From Macrotrachela quadricornifera (taxonomy: Eukaryota > Rotifera > Eurotatoria > Philodinida > Philodinidae): 64,000 nt of DNA. Below are positions 24,674 through 37,228 of this stretch, piece after piece (position 1 is the first letter of the stretch; each line of letters opens with the position of its first letter). The position numbers and the translations under genes were made by a program. The DNA lies in assembly GCA_022393335.1 (NCBI GenBank), contig JAJEKB010020889.1, positions 70,004 through 134,003 of the forward strand. The letters are read 5' to 3'. The notes under the pieces are model-generated. The model did not search any database. It had not been told where the DNA came from and saw only the letters and a program-made list of their open reading frames with translations.

Positions 24674-27600
24674 TTATTGACAAAAAAATCGTCTATTATT
24701 GATTTGATTGTTAAATTGAAGATCAGTATGATCTTTGAAGTATTTCAAATAATATTCGTAAATATCTCTTGCATCTACATCTCCAACTAGTGTAAAATTC
24801 TTTATAATAGCATTCTTTGCAATACCACATTGAATCAATGATTTAAATTTATTTAGAGAATTTATACTCGTATAATCACCGATGGTGCCAATACCTTTTA
24901 AAAAATAAAGATATATAAATTCAGAAATTGACAGAAAATTTTCGTAGATGCATTAATCAATGAGTTCATCTGTCAAAAACAAAAATATTTGCATTATACC
25001 AGATAACTCTAATTAATAACTTCAATTAAGATCATTTGCCAAGAAATCAACCTTATTACCAATTCACATTGAGGTAGTTAAAGACTCATAAGCAGTCTGT
25101 AGCCTTCTGAAAGAATCAGTATGAAGTTTCTAGAAAGATCTCATAGAATGAGTTATCTTTGAGAATATCAAATACGAAAAGGGATTCAATTCGATCACAA
25201 ATTGTTATCTTAATCTTTATATCTGATCAACTTTAAATGAAAAATATGATGATCATAGTCTCCCATTTCCATCCCATAGTCTAATAACAGGAACCAAAAA
25301 GGCTATATGAGAGGTGTCATATATTCAAGAAATCGGGGATCTTGGAGATTTCCCGATACATTATATCTCTATAAGCATTTTAACCGAACCTCTATCAGAT
25401 CAAGCCTATACCTCTACTTGAGATACCGGATCTTTGGGATATGCATCTTCCTGCCGAGGTGCCGGATCTCTAGGATATACATCTCGTAATAATTTTTTTT
25501 TGTAATTTTAGCCTATGGATGGTTCCGAAGATGCATCTCCCTATAGAGATGCCGCATCACTACTAGAGAGAAACTTGTCGCACTATTCTTTTAGCGACGA
25601 TGTCACACAGAACTGAATCCTGATTCTTATCGCGACATGAATGACGTTAATACTCCATCATGTGAACAAATTAATGGAGGGTTAAAATATCTGACTCCAA
25701 TATCAAATAACACTAGTTGCGTTCGACATAAACTTTAGTTGTTAATATTGTCTTACTATCACAATTGTCGACAACTGAAAATAGTGTACCAATTGGATAA
25801 AGTGAGTTTTATTTTGCTAAGTTACTATTGGCTTTCATAGTGATCTAGTATTCATTTAACATTGATATTCATCACGACGAAATAAATTCAACTACAATAA
25901 AAATACTATATACGCTAGATGTCAATCAAATTGCTGATTTATACATCGATGAATAAATCGATGAGTAAGCCCATTGGATTGATGAACATTGACAATCGCC
26001 ATTTAGACAATTCATTATCAATAAAAAAAGAATAAATACGTATTCATGATCTAATACTTCCGATCAAATTTGCATTTTGTGGATCGTTCTCTTATCTCGA
26101 AAACGTTTCCACGCGTTACGACCATTTCCAGGAAATTCATTATTATGCGTATATAAGGGAAGGTAGTTAAAAGTCGGCATATAGGAAATAGATATTCCAT
26201 ATACGACAATTATACCATTACCACAACAAGCGCTAACGACCAAAATTTCTCAGCAATAAATACACTTTACTACCTAACAAAATCATATTCATGCAAAGAA
26301 ACCGAAATTGCTCTCTGCGATAGCGACAATTTTATTCACTAGTTCTCATTCCTTTTACAAAAATTGGCTCAATTCAAATATACGATCAGCAATATCAAAA
26401 CTAGGCACAACTGCAATTCACTTAAAGCTACTGTTTAAAGGTACGACTTGTCTAATTCACCCGTTACAAAAAGCGATCTCGTACCCATCACCTCCTGCAC
26501 TTTTCAAAACTGTTCCTTTCATTACTCTTCAAAACACTATCCTACGTTGGCAAAAACAGTTATCCACCGAATATCCCAAGACAAATAGAGCAACAATCGC
26601 AACCAACTAACTGAAACTACTATTCAATATAGGCAATCTAATAAATCCTAAAACATCGCGCGATCGGGAAGCACCTGGTACGCCTTTCAACATTACATCT
26701 CCTAAACACTACTACAACTAATCAAAACAAACGGTCTCTAACAGCCTTTTCCAAAATTACTGCATTATCCCCCAACCATCAATGAGAGAGATACCCTCGC
26801 TTCCGATTTTCCTACTTCCCCAACTGAGAAATAGGCGCTTGGTACATCTTTTCGCCGCACCCTCAGTGATATGATTGCCCTTCGTTCGTCTTTTCCCGGA
26901 ACCCTAACTGAGAGGTTTGCCCTTTGTTCGCGTTTTTGCGGCACCCTCAGTGACAGATATGCCCTTGGTTCGTATTTTGGATATTGTGCCCAATTTTATG
27001 TTCATTTTCGTTTGAAAATGGACATAATAGGCTGAAAAAATCATGAAGGGTAAACATGGTGTACAATTTTCAGTTATTTCGGAAATTATTTTCATGTTTT
27101 GGAAACGAAGTTGAGGGTGAATAGTTTTGAGATTCTATACAAGGACAAATGTTGATTCCGAACTAGCTTTTGATGGAATAGATTGGGGATTCGACCATGC
27201 TGTTAACTAAATTCCTTGCTTTCATATTTTTATAAGGGCTCAGAGAATCTGCTACCAATGATTTCCTCGCAAAGTTGTAATACAGCTCACATGACCGATG
27301 TGCAGTGAATCTTATTCGCAAAGACTCGCAAGAGAGTTGTATTAGCAATAACAAGACTACTATGTATAAACAACCAGAAGAATCGACGAAAGTGTTATAA
27401 GATCTCGTGGCATTTATTAACTAAAACGAAGAAAAAAATTTCTATCACGAGATGCATATTCTAGAGATCCAGCATCTCTCTAAGAGATTTTCTTGAATAT
27501 GTGAGACACTGCTGGGCTAGATACAACATAATTCTCGTTCGGTAGTCATAGATAACTCTTTTTCCTATTGAGATTTTTTAGAAAGTTAAAAACAGAATAG

Positions 27601-30600
27601 ATTCTTACCTAAAGACATGAAATTATAACCAATACAATGTGCACCAACATATGACCATCCTCTACCTCTATAAATTTCTTGTTGATCAGTATTATCATTA
27701 CATATGATGAAATTATAACCAATATCAGCCCAACCACGTTCATCCATTTGAAAAACTTGTAGATCTTTTATTTGTTTAATGCAATCTTGTTGATTTATAA
27801 CTAGTTTTGAATCATTCAATCGTCTTATAACGATATGTGAGACTGGAAATGTTTTTAAATTCTCACGATTTATATAGAAACGAGCATCCCAACTAGATCG
27901 ATTTAATATATCGGGACAATCTATAAGAAACATATATAAAAGAATGTCTATTTTGTATTTGTTTTAGAATGAATAGTTTACTTTAAACATATCAACTTTT
28001 ACAAAACTGTTAATTACAATATTAGTTCATTACCAAAGAAAAAGACTGAATTTTTCTTGATTTGTTTAGTAGTCAAAATGTATTTCTAGAATAGGAACTT
28101 CAGATTCTCATTCTTAAGAAAAAAAAATACTATTTTTTACATTTATCAAGAGTACCTGAAAAAAACTCCTGCTATCAGTATGTCTGAGAAACTTTGGAAT
28201 ACTGTAGTACTTTTAGATATGGATAAGATAGATGGGTAGATACCCTTCTAAAAACTTTACGGCATTTTTTAAATTTTATATTTCTATATCTGATAATTCA
28301 ATCAGACCAAATTTCGGTGTATGACCGAACTTGAGATTGCTGAACTTTCAGCAAACCATTTCATAATAGTTCTCTCTCAATTATAGATCCATGTATGTGC
28401 AAAAGAAAATGATGAGTGAATATTTGCTACACAGAACGCAACAAATCTAAGATACTCTGTAGAGCTTTTTTCAGTAAAGTTACTGAAATTTTTCAAAGTA
28501 TCTATATCGGGCACCTTGCTGAGGCTTTCACAGTACTTTCTCTAGGGTGTATGGCAAACTTGACAATGAGCGCTTGAATTTCGAGATACTTGAAAATCCA
28601 TCAGATGTCAGACAGCAAGATATGTGCCGCTCTATGTATTTTCTAAAGAGTAGATATACCGGGTGTTGCAAAAGTTTTGCGACATTTTGAAAAACCTTCA
28701 GAGATTGCGAATTTATTAGTAAATAAGGTTCAAAGAAGTACAGTTGATCGTTGGATTTGTCAATATCAACAATCTGGTTCGATTGATGTTAAACAGAAAT
28801 CATAAGGACCTAGAACTGGATACACAAAACGTCTCATCAATTTGAATACAAAGAAAGTGCTCAATAAAGATTTAAACAAGAAATATTATCGAAGAATCAA
28901 TGTTTAAAAATTGAAAGACGGATGAAAAAAAAGTTAACGTGGAATGGCATTTTGAAACCATATTTTTTTCAAAAGGGCACACGGCTAACTAGAAAAAGCT
29001 ATTATAATCAATTATTAGGCCATCAAAATTGGAGTTTCCAACAGGATAGTCCCATCTGTCATACGGATCAAAAAATTCAGGAATAGTGCGAAAACAATTT
29101 GAAGTTTTTCATTCCGGTAGACAAGTAGTCCCCGATTTAGTCAGAACACAATCATCCGGATTATTCCATCTGGAATAGAAAAACAAATAATGTGGCTTAT
29201 CGTAAAGCTAAAACAATCTTGTTACCTTGTCTTCTCTTAGAATAAACTGATTTTTTTGGAAATGTCGCAAAACTTTTGCAAGACTCGGAACGAATAGTTC
29301 ATATCTTACCTCATTTTATTGTGTTATTTTTACCTGGTAAATATTGGTATTCAAAAGTATCATTGATTTCTGATGCAGCTATTGGATTTTTCATAGATTT
29401 TTTTTTAACAACAAAAGTAAAAACAATTGTAAATGTTATAGCTGAAAGAATAGCTAATATTAAAAGTCCAATGATTCCATAAAAAAGATATTTTCGTCGT
29501 TTAAATTTAACATATGCTTCAACATCCTTAATATCATCATCAGATGATGATACTGTTGATGATCTTGATGTTTTTTCACTTGAAACTTTAATAAATAAAA
29601 TTAAAAAAGAAAATATTTTCCTTTAAAAAATCTCTTACTTTCTAATTCATTTTCTTCATTATTAGGATCTTCACATTCTTCTAATTCAATTTCAATTGAA
29701 ATTAATGCTGTTGGATCATCAAGATAATTTCGTTTAATATTCATTACTTTAAAAACAGTAAATGGAATAATTAAAATTTCTTTTTCATCAGGTCGCATTG
29801 ATATATTTTGTATATTAATAGCTGTTGAATTTTGTTTTATTAAATATTGACATAAACATGAATATTGTAATGCACGATTATCATTAGGAGTATATCTCAT
29901 TTGAGATTGTTGACCTTCACCAGCAAACATTTCTGCTACTTGATGATCAATTGATGTTGATAAAAATGCACGATTTAATATATGTTGATTTAATTGATAT
30001 TGATCTAAATCATTTTGTGTTATTCTCATACCACGATAACATATACCTTCATATTGATATTGAGATAAATTTGGATGATAAATTAAAAGTGTAACAATAT
30101 GAACAAGACAATTAACAAGACGATAATTTGATGAAAAATTTTTTGTTTTATCAAAATATTCTAATATATATAAAGCTAAATCTTTATTTAATGCTTTATA
30201 AAAAAAATTTGTTAATGTATATGCTTTAATAAAATATGTTAAATAATCTTGTTTTTCAATTGCTTCTTTAAAATATCCTTCAATTGTTTCAATTTGTTTA
30301 CAAATATTATCATCATTCATATTATTACAATTATTATTTTGATTCATTAAATATTCATTTAAATAATAATGAATAACTTCAGCTAATAATTTTGATACTA
30401 AATGATGATTATCATATGTTTTATATAAATCAATAGCTTGACGAAATTCACGTCGTTTTCCAAGAAGATCATCTCCTATCATTGACCATTCAATATAATC
30501 ATAATCATTATTTAAAAATAATTTTTCATGTTCGAAAAATAAATTTTTTATATCATCAGAAATAGCTTCTTCATATGGTGTTAAATTATGTCGTAAATTT

Positions 30601-30854
30601 CTTATAGAATGTACAGCACCATATTCTAATAAAATTTTAACCATATCTTTATGTCCATAATAACATGCTACATGTAAACATGTTGAACCAGTTGAACTTT
30701 GAATTTCATTTATTATATTTATATTACCAAGAAAAGGTAAAATATTTCGAACTTTTTCGATTTCATTTTCTTTACATAAATGATATAATAAATCAATTAT
30801 ATTGGAATTATTATTATCATTGTTACTTGATGATAATGGTTCTAACATTATCAT
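24674..30854 (-). CDS. Fusion receptor: ankyrin + mono-ADP-ribosyltransferase + TM + PGRP ectodomain
   Basis: Four minus-strand exons (30854-29639, 29585-29334, 27920-27609, 24894-24674) join, all in phase 1, into 2001 nt or 666 residues. Residues about 17-110 are ankyrin-like (GSTCLHVACYYGHKDMVKIL). Residues about 120-405 form an arginine-type ADP-ribosyltransferase region with R274 (CYRGM), S299-S301 (FLSTS) and E357-K-E359, the R-S-ExE triad of this family. Residues 438-465 are one hydrophobic helix preceded by KFKRRK, with no signal peptide, so the N-terminal effector should be cytosolic. Residues 490-666 match peptidoglycan recognition proteins: WDAR, CIKQIKDLQVFQMDERGW, DIGYNFII, IYRGRGWSYVGAH, GYN, SLGIGTIGDY. 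The amidase zinc ligands are absent (R522-R523 for His-His, D632 for the GH histidine, Cys loop shortened), so the domain should bind rather than cut. Topology resembles insect PGRP-LC. Expression is not shown. Confidence 0.85.
24895..27608 (-). other. Large intron 3 of the fusion receptor
   Basis: This 2714-bp phase-1 intron splits the PGRP fold between GYNFMSLG and IGTIGDY. It contains a patch of short repeated GCCGGATCT...GGATATACATCT-like segments at about 25310-25560. A stretch of markedly different, more C-rich composition spans about 26140-26980, followed by a 42-bp tandem array. The frame at 26308-26610 lies in this unusual stretch and is not recognised. The intron is probably inflated by insertions. 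Confidence 0.6.
26778..26985. repeat. 42-bp tandem repeat, about 5 units
   Basis: Successive units of about 42 bp each carry a variant of AACTGAGAGGTTTGCCCTTT then GTTCG...GCGGCACCCT. Five units, the first diverged and the last partial, lie within intron 3 of the fusion receptor. The period is a multiple of three, but no long frame crosses the array. Confidence 0.7.
27921..29333 (-). other. Intron 2 of the fusion receptor
   Basis: This 1413-bp phase-1 intron separates the membrane exon from the PGRP exons. Its 5' part is occupied by a decayed mariner/Tc1 element; the rest is AT-rich and featureless. Confidence 0.6.
28658..29288 (+). mobile_element. Decayed Tc1/mariner transposon in intron 2
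   Basis: Terminal inverted repeats of about 25 bp share GCAAAAGTTTTGCGACATTT. Between them, read on the plus strand in broken frames, lie an HTH-like block (STVDRWICQYQQSGSI) and the catalytic block NWSFQQDSPICHTDQKIQ. After this come an in-frame stop and SPDLV, the WPxxSPDLNP-type motif of Tc1/mariner transposases. Several stops and gaps make it inactive. Its right end lies about 45 bp from the splice donor of the membrane exon. Confidence 0.8.
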
Positions 30855-31035
30855 AAGAATAAATATTTGAATTTAAAGCAAATATAAATATATTTTTGAT
30901 TTATTTTCTGTATCAAATATAAAATAATAATAAAAACAATAGATTAAATAATGCTCTGTTTTTCTATACTATTCAATCATTCTTCATCTAATAACATACA
31001 AATCAATTTTCGATAAGAACTATTTTTTGTTCAAT
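30855..31035. other. 5' flank of the fusion receptor
   Basis: Short AT-rich region upstream of the fusion-receptor ATG, between it and a foldback MITE. The promoter is presumably here or within the MITE; no motif is assignable. Confidence 0.3.
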
Positions 31036-31375
31036 ATTAGCTAACAGACCAGGCAGATTAAATAGCTACGCTTTGTATTTCAATTTTCAATCATTGAATA
31101 CGTTGTATTAAACAACAAAATATCGTACAAGATTCAGCGTGAAAAGCTCTACAAATATAATATGAGATCACTTATTGAATTTATTTTTGCTGTCCTGAAA
31201 AAAATCATTCATTTTTCTTACTTCATATATAAAGTAAACTATTCACTATGACCTATAGTTTTTCACACTGTGTTCTGTGATATATTTTGTTTTTAATACA
31301 ACGTATTAAATGATTGAAAACTGAAATACAAAGCATAGCTATTTAATCTGTTTTGTCTATCAGTTAATATGGTCA
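31036..31375. mobile_element. Foldback MITE, family 1 (copy 2)
   Basis: Arms at 31036-31160 and 31240-31375 pair over more than 100 bp, including CAGATTAAATAGCTACGCTT against its near-perfect complement. The inner block AACAAAATAT...CAGCGTGAAAAGCTCTACA is shared with copies 1 and 3. It lies within about 200 bp upstream of the fusion receptor. Confidence 0.75.
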
Positions 31376-34300
31376 CCACTACTTTTGTTATGCTCTAAGT
31401 ATATTTACACATGTTTTATGTATCTCAATGCATGAATCTTAATATTGAATGATTGTGCAAATGATAATAAAGAAAAAAAAGGAATTCATTAATATTTTAT
31501 TCAGTAATATAAAATAAAAAAGCGTATTAGCGCAATCCTTTCTTTTTGGATTAAACTGCAATAAATTCTTAAAAGTGCAAGCAACTACAGTCTGATTAAG
31601 GCTTTTTAATGAGTACAAAAAAACACGAATTATTGTTGTCGGCTAAAATATTTTCGACTAGTTCATATAAAAACCGCACAGTTTTTTATGCGAGTATTTC
31701 TTTTCTTTCTTGCCTTATTTTATTTAGAAATGTATATTAGTTATGAATTATATACCGTTCGAAAGAGCAAGAAATTTTCTATTTCATTACCTGGTTTCAT
31801 TTATAGACGTACTAGAAAAATAAATTATTCTTCGAACACTCTTTTATCGAACAGAAATACGGGTCAACACTTTGTGCCATTACTTTTATATCGTACATCA
31901 TATGTGCAAAATGGTTTAATTTTATATTTTGATAGATATCGCAAATGTATTCTAATGATATTTAGTAAAATTTTGGAAGATATGGAGTTTGCTACCATTC
32001 TCCTATTAAAATCTAATCTAGTTTAAGGAGATATATAGATCGTCAGTGTTCTCCCATTGAATTCTAATCTGGTTTAAAAAGAAGTTTTTGTCTTGATTAA
32101 AATAAAGAAATAGAGGACTTTTTTTTAGAGCTGTTATTGAATTTATTCTAAAGTATATATTCATTTTTCTTATACTCACAGACAACACTCTTCTGACCAA
32201 AAAGAAGAAAAAAAGATTTAATGATTAAGATTATAGATTTATTTTTAGTCTGTCTCAGTACACCTTGTATGATAATCTAATCCTTATAATTTTTTTAGAG
32301 CAGGTGGTTGGTTGGAAGACGAGCAGAGATTGTGGATATTGTTTTTAATCTGTCTAAACTAGCTTTGATTATCGAACCTCTATGACATTTATAGAGCAGG
32401 AAGTAGGAAAAGGTGGAAAAACATATAAAATTATTTTCAATCTATTATTAATTATCACTTACTACCAAATCATTGTGAAATATTTCGTTTATTATGTTAC
32501 ATAAAAAATATTTTGTAAACTTCTAACTAAATCAATTATTTCAACTTGTTTATGGACTTATAATCGTAATACAAATATTTTATATTTTTTCTAATATTTC
32601 GACGATTTCGAACTCAGCTGAATTTTTATGTTAACAGTGACATATACACAATAACTATATTTAAAGAAAAAACAAATTAATTTGTAATTTTACCTTTAAT
32701 AAAACCTGAATTCTGTCTAAGTTTAATTTTGTATGTGTGTTTCTTATTATTTGTACATCAATTTTACCTTTATTTTATCAATAATGATTTGGCGAAGAAA
32801 GATGTGCTCTTTAAAGGTCGTGAAATAAATAAATTGAGTAAAAAAAAGGAAGAATAATATATTCCTCGAGCAAACATTACATCTTAGGTCAAAATCAGTA
32901 AACGAGAAAAACTTATACCTCATCCATGAAAAATAAAACAATAATCACTTCTAACCTAGTAAAAATAAATTGTTTTATAAATATAAGATTGCTCATTCGA
33001 GATACGAGTCTCTTAGTACATCACTTTAATGTAAACCTACAGTAGGAGCGCAAAATGTAGCATCACTTATTGATTAAAATCTACTGAATAACATTTACAT
33101 ATCATTACAAAATTAATTTAGTAATGATTCTTTATAAAGCCTTTCTCAGCTCATATTCAAATTTTTAATTACTAACATGATATTTTGCCGGCCGGTCCGG
33201 TCCCAAGTATGATTTGCATATAGACGAGCTTTTTTTTTGCATTTTCTTATTTTCTCTTACTTAATCTTGGACTCTCTCTTCGTGTTTTATTTTGTATGTG
33301 ATAAACATTTCGTGTTTGGGCAAGTTTTATAAATAAAAACGAACAAATTTGGATTCACTTCTACAAATACTAGAGTTCGACAAGTTCCGATTTACTTCAA
33401 AATTGATGAACTGTTCGAACAGTTCTTTTCAAATGAACTGTTCATCACGAAAATTTCCTCATGGCATCTAAAAGTCATACTTAAGTCAACCATGGGTAAC
33501 CGAGAGAATCCTTAGCAGTCATTTAGATCAACTCAGAGATCATATTTCCAACATGGTATGGTCAAAGCAAGCTGATGTTCGGAGCGCATTTTATAAGGCA
33601 CCTGAAAACTCTTAGGCACTGATGACATTACCCTGCTGTGCTCTAACAATAGTGGCAAAAATGATTGCCCAAAAAATGCTTAGTAGTGCATCTTCTCTTT
33701 TTCTCTCTCTCATGCGTTGTGTACTACTATAAAAGGACGAGACAGTGAACGAAGAATACCTGTAGAGACTCTCTAATATAGTTCTTGAGGGCTTTTGGAT
33801 AGTTTGTGTTAATTTTGATTATGATCAGTTCATCGGAACGCGGTTCGTGAACTGAACTTGGTCGACCCTTAGTTCCGTATTTATTTATATTCTGCAATCC
33901 CTTTTCGAATTCTCGTACCTGTATTTAGAATCCCATAGCTGTATTTACCTTCCTACATGTATATTGAAGAAAAAATGGTGCTTTCATTCCAAGTTTACGA
34001 ACCTTGATACTTTGACAGGTTATCTATAAATGTTGCACAACAAATTTCTCGTTTTTATCACATTTCATATGTATTGAATAATAGTTAAAAGATTGGTTTA
34101 GGAACTCTTTGTATGCCTTACATAGAAATAATAAATGAATAAAATACCTGTGACGAGGTGAACACAATTCATTCCATAATCTCTTCATCTCATTGCATCA
34201 TCTTCTTGTATACTATTTACCTCAGATGATTCCGCTGCTTTCTATTCATATCTTCTATCAATCTTCATTGTTAGTCGCCAAATAGGTTTTATAGACTTTT

Positions 34301-36756
34301 ACAATACTACATCTCATAGAAAGATTTAACTAATTATTTCAAAAAATCTTCGGTGAAACTCAACAGCGACAGACTAAGCAAAAACATTATAAAATCAGAC
34401 GCAAAATATTTGTAAATGTCACAATGTTGAGGAAGAACGTAGTAGTAGGCTTATCATTTTTTATTTGACAGTTATATTTACATATGCTTAGAATATTTTC
34501 AATGAGATGTATTAAATATGATTTTTTGCGCAGTAACTTTATCTTTTATCTATGAATAAGTAATATGTTCCTTTTATTAAAACATTCTAGAAATGGAAAA
34601 AAATAGTGCTTCAATCAAGTTAGAATCCTTCCCATACAATAACAACAATGCATTAGTGTGCACACTATTGTATATGTTGTAGATTTGTTTGCTGACACAA
34701 CATCACAATTAGTATCCGTGCTACTTCGTATTCTTCGTCTCTCCATATTCACTGTAGTGAAAACAGTTGAACAGAAAAAGGGAAGCGATCAAAAGCGGCT
34801 CGAATATCGAGCGCTTGCTTGAATACAATGTTTTGCAGTTCGTTAAAATTGATATGAGAATAACCTGAACAAGATTTTAACCACTTGACTCTTTCTACAG
34901 TGAAAATGATAAAAATACACTGCAAAAAAAATCGTATAATAATAAAACCTTCAAAGGTTTATGAAAGTACAATGTATAAAATACTTTTCTAAACCAAATA
35001 TGGAAATACGATAAACCCTTTCGTAAACCCTCTCGTAACGTTCCATTCAACGTATAACAGATAAATACAATATTTATATTTGTTCAATTTTATAGATAAA
35101 ATTAATTGCATTTAATTTATAATCGAGAGCGTCATAATGAAATATACCCATAATTTAAATTAAAAAGAACTTACTATCATTGATTTAATGATTAAAAGGA
35201 TATGACATTAAAGACAAAATAACGCAAATTAAAAAAACGATATTGAATTGATAAAGAAAACGCAAGAAACGGATTAGATATAAAATGTTAAAGAGAGATA
35301 AATACAAAAATAGATATGTTCGTTTAATATTTTGAAAGAAACGGAAGAGACGTATTAAATATATATAAAAAAAAGTAAATGCCACATAAAATCGAAGAAT
35401 ATATATTATCGATTGATATGATGAAAAGAGGTAAGAGAGTGCTCCAACAGGAACATTGACTCGGCATGTTTTTCTCTGGTGAAATTAACAGATTCAAATG
35501 CAATAGTATGATTTTTGTGAATAAACTATCAAAAAAAGATACAATCATCTACACAAATTTTAGAAAAAAAATGAAAAGAAGTCTGATTTTTAATTAATCA
35601 AAAATCAGATTATTTTAAAATTTCTGAGAAAGTTTGTTTTTATAGCGGACAAACGAAAAAATTAATGAATCTATGCAGACGAATTAAGATGATCATCTTT
35701 TAATTATACTAGTTAAAGAGAATTATTGAGACCTTTGATTAAAAGTCATTGATGATTTAGAACAATCAGATGTGTGATTTCATCCAGCATTAGTAAAAAT
35801 GTTACGACGTAATCAATTTCTTTGTTTATTTTTTTTCTATATAAGCGACTTTTCTTTGCTTTGGCATATGTTATAAAAACTTTATGTCTATGTCATGCTA
35901 AATGAAATTTCAATGAATTCAACATACGTAACAGATGAATCTCGATCGCGTTAGGTATTTTCGTCAGAAAGATAGGTTCAACTGTTTATTAAAAAGATTC
36001 AAATTCATTCAAACGAGTTTTGATTCAAATTCTGTCTTCAGAATATCTTTTGCATTCGTATGTTTTTTTAGGTGAAAAAATGTCTAATCACACTCACTAG
36101 ACGTCTGATAAATACAGTTTGGAGTATATATACGTCTAGATGCCGCTTTTAAAGGAAATCCGTTCAAACGCATACTAAGTATTGGTTTTAACCGCGTCTG
36201 GATGCAATTTACAGCAAACTTGTGTTTGAATGCATGTATTTTGCCTTCAGTGTTTATATGAGTAGATCGGTATACCCATAGAAAAAATTTTGCAAAAAAC
36301 CACGGCTTTAGCCGGTCTTTTTATTTATCACAGAGGTCAGACCAGTAATACAGCTTCGCATAACCGACTAAAATCACGTTTTCTAAGGATCCATTTACCG
36401 GAACTTTTCGAAAAACTTCTTTCCGTCAGCATCCATCCGTCCGCCTATCGGTCTGTCTATCTAACTATTTAACTATATTGATATCTAACTATCTTTAGCT
36501 ATCTATTCATTTGTCGAGCTTAACAAAATCACGAATCAAAATTAGTCTGGAAATATTTAAAGCGATAAAGTATGCTACATAAACTAGTGACGTAATGAAG
36601 CGCAAGTATTGAATAAAAAAGAAAACAAATCGAAAGAAACTTAAACTAAAAATATCTTTATTATAAAATTGACCAAGATAATGAAAAAAGTCATCTTGTG
36701 ACATTCTGGGTAGAGACATTAAAATTTACTCGACTGACTCAGCGAAAAAGTGTATA
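31376..36756. other. Long stretch without a supported gene
   Basis: One frame at 31688-32026 (112 codons) starts with a hydrophobic, signal-like segment but then becomes featureless; I treat it as chance. Two roughly 30-bp copies ending ...TCTAATCTAGTTTAA / TCTAATCTGGTTTAA lie at about 32000 and 32050. A GC-rich island GCCGGCCGGTCCGGTCCC sits at about 33188. A near-perfect palindrome lies at about 35582-35610. Confidence 0.4.
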
Positions 36757-37140
36757 TAACAGGTGATCGCTAATAAATGGTCACAATTTGTGCATTACCT
36801 TCTAGTCCTTACATACGCTTTATTAAAAAAACAAAATACATCACAAGATGCAGCGTAAAAAGACCTACAATTTACATAAAACACTTGTAAAAAGAGGAAT
36901 TAAGAAAAAATGAATCCGTTTTGTACAAAAAACAACATCGTTTTCTCAGCGTCGAAATTTTATTACTTCCAACTTTGTCGATTTTGAACACAAAAAATGC
37001 ATTTGTAGAAAAAGCTAGTCTGCATAAAATGTAGGGCTTCTCACGCTGCATCTTGTAATGTATTTTGTTATTTTAATAAAACATAGGAAGGGACCAAAAG
37101 TCAATGCGCAAAATGCAACCATTTCTTATAGGTCACCCGT
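36757..37140. mobile_element. Foldback MITE, family 1 (copy 3)
   Basis: The left arm (36757-36885) and right arm (37020-37140) pair through the GGTGA end, an ATGGT/TGC block and the family core AACAAAATACATCACAAGAT. There is no coding capacity. The ends are better defined here than in copy 1. Confidence 0.75.
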
Positions 37141-37154
37141 TAGATGATATATGT

Positions 37155-37228
37155 CAATTCTTTTCTCTTTTCTCTTTTCTCTTTTCTCTTTTCTTTTTCC
37201 TTTTTCCTTTTTCCTTTTTCTTTCTTAC
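37155..37228. repeat. Polypyrimidine microsatellite
   Basis: Tandem TTTTCTC units change into CTTTTTC units over about 70 bp, directly 3' of foldback MITE copy 3. Confidence 0.8.

Noticed and set aside
26308..26610. 100-codon frame inside the fusion-receptor intron
   Set aside because: Low similarity to any protein pattern I know and located in a compositionally odd block; likely an artefact of that composition.
31688..32026. 112-codon frame with a hydrophobic N-terminus
   Set aside because: No recognisable motif, no splice context and strongly AT-driven residue use (Tyr, Ile, Phe, Lys); probably chance.
31688..36756. CRISPR-like or other regularly spaced repeats
   Set aside because: No direct repeats with regular unique spacers were seen here or elsewhere in the window; the repeats present are inverted or head-to-tail tandem.
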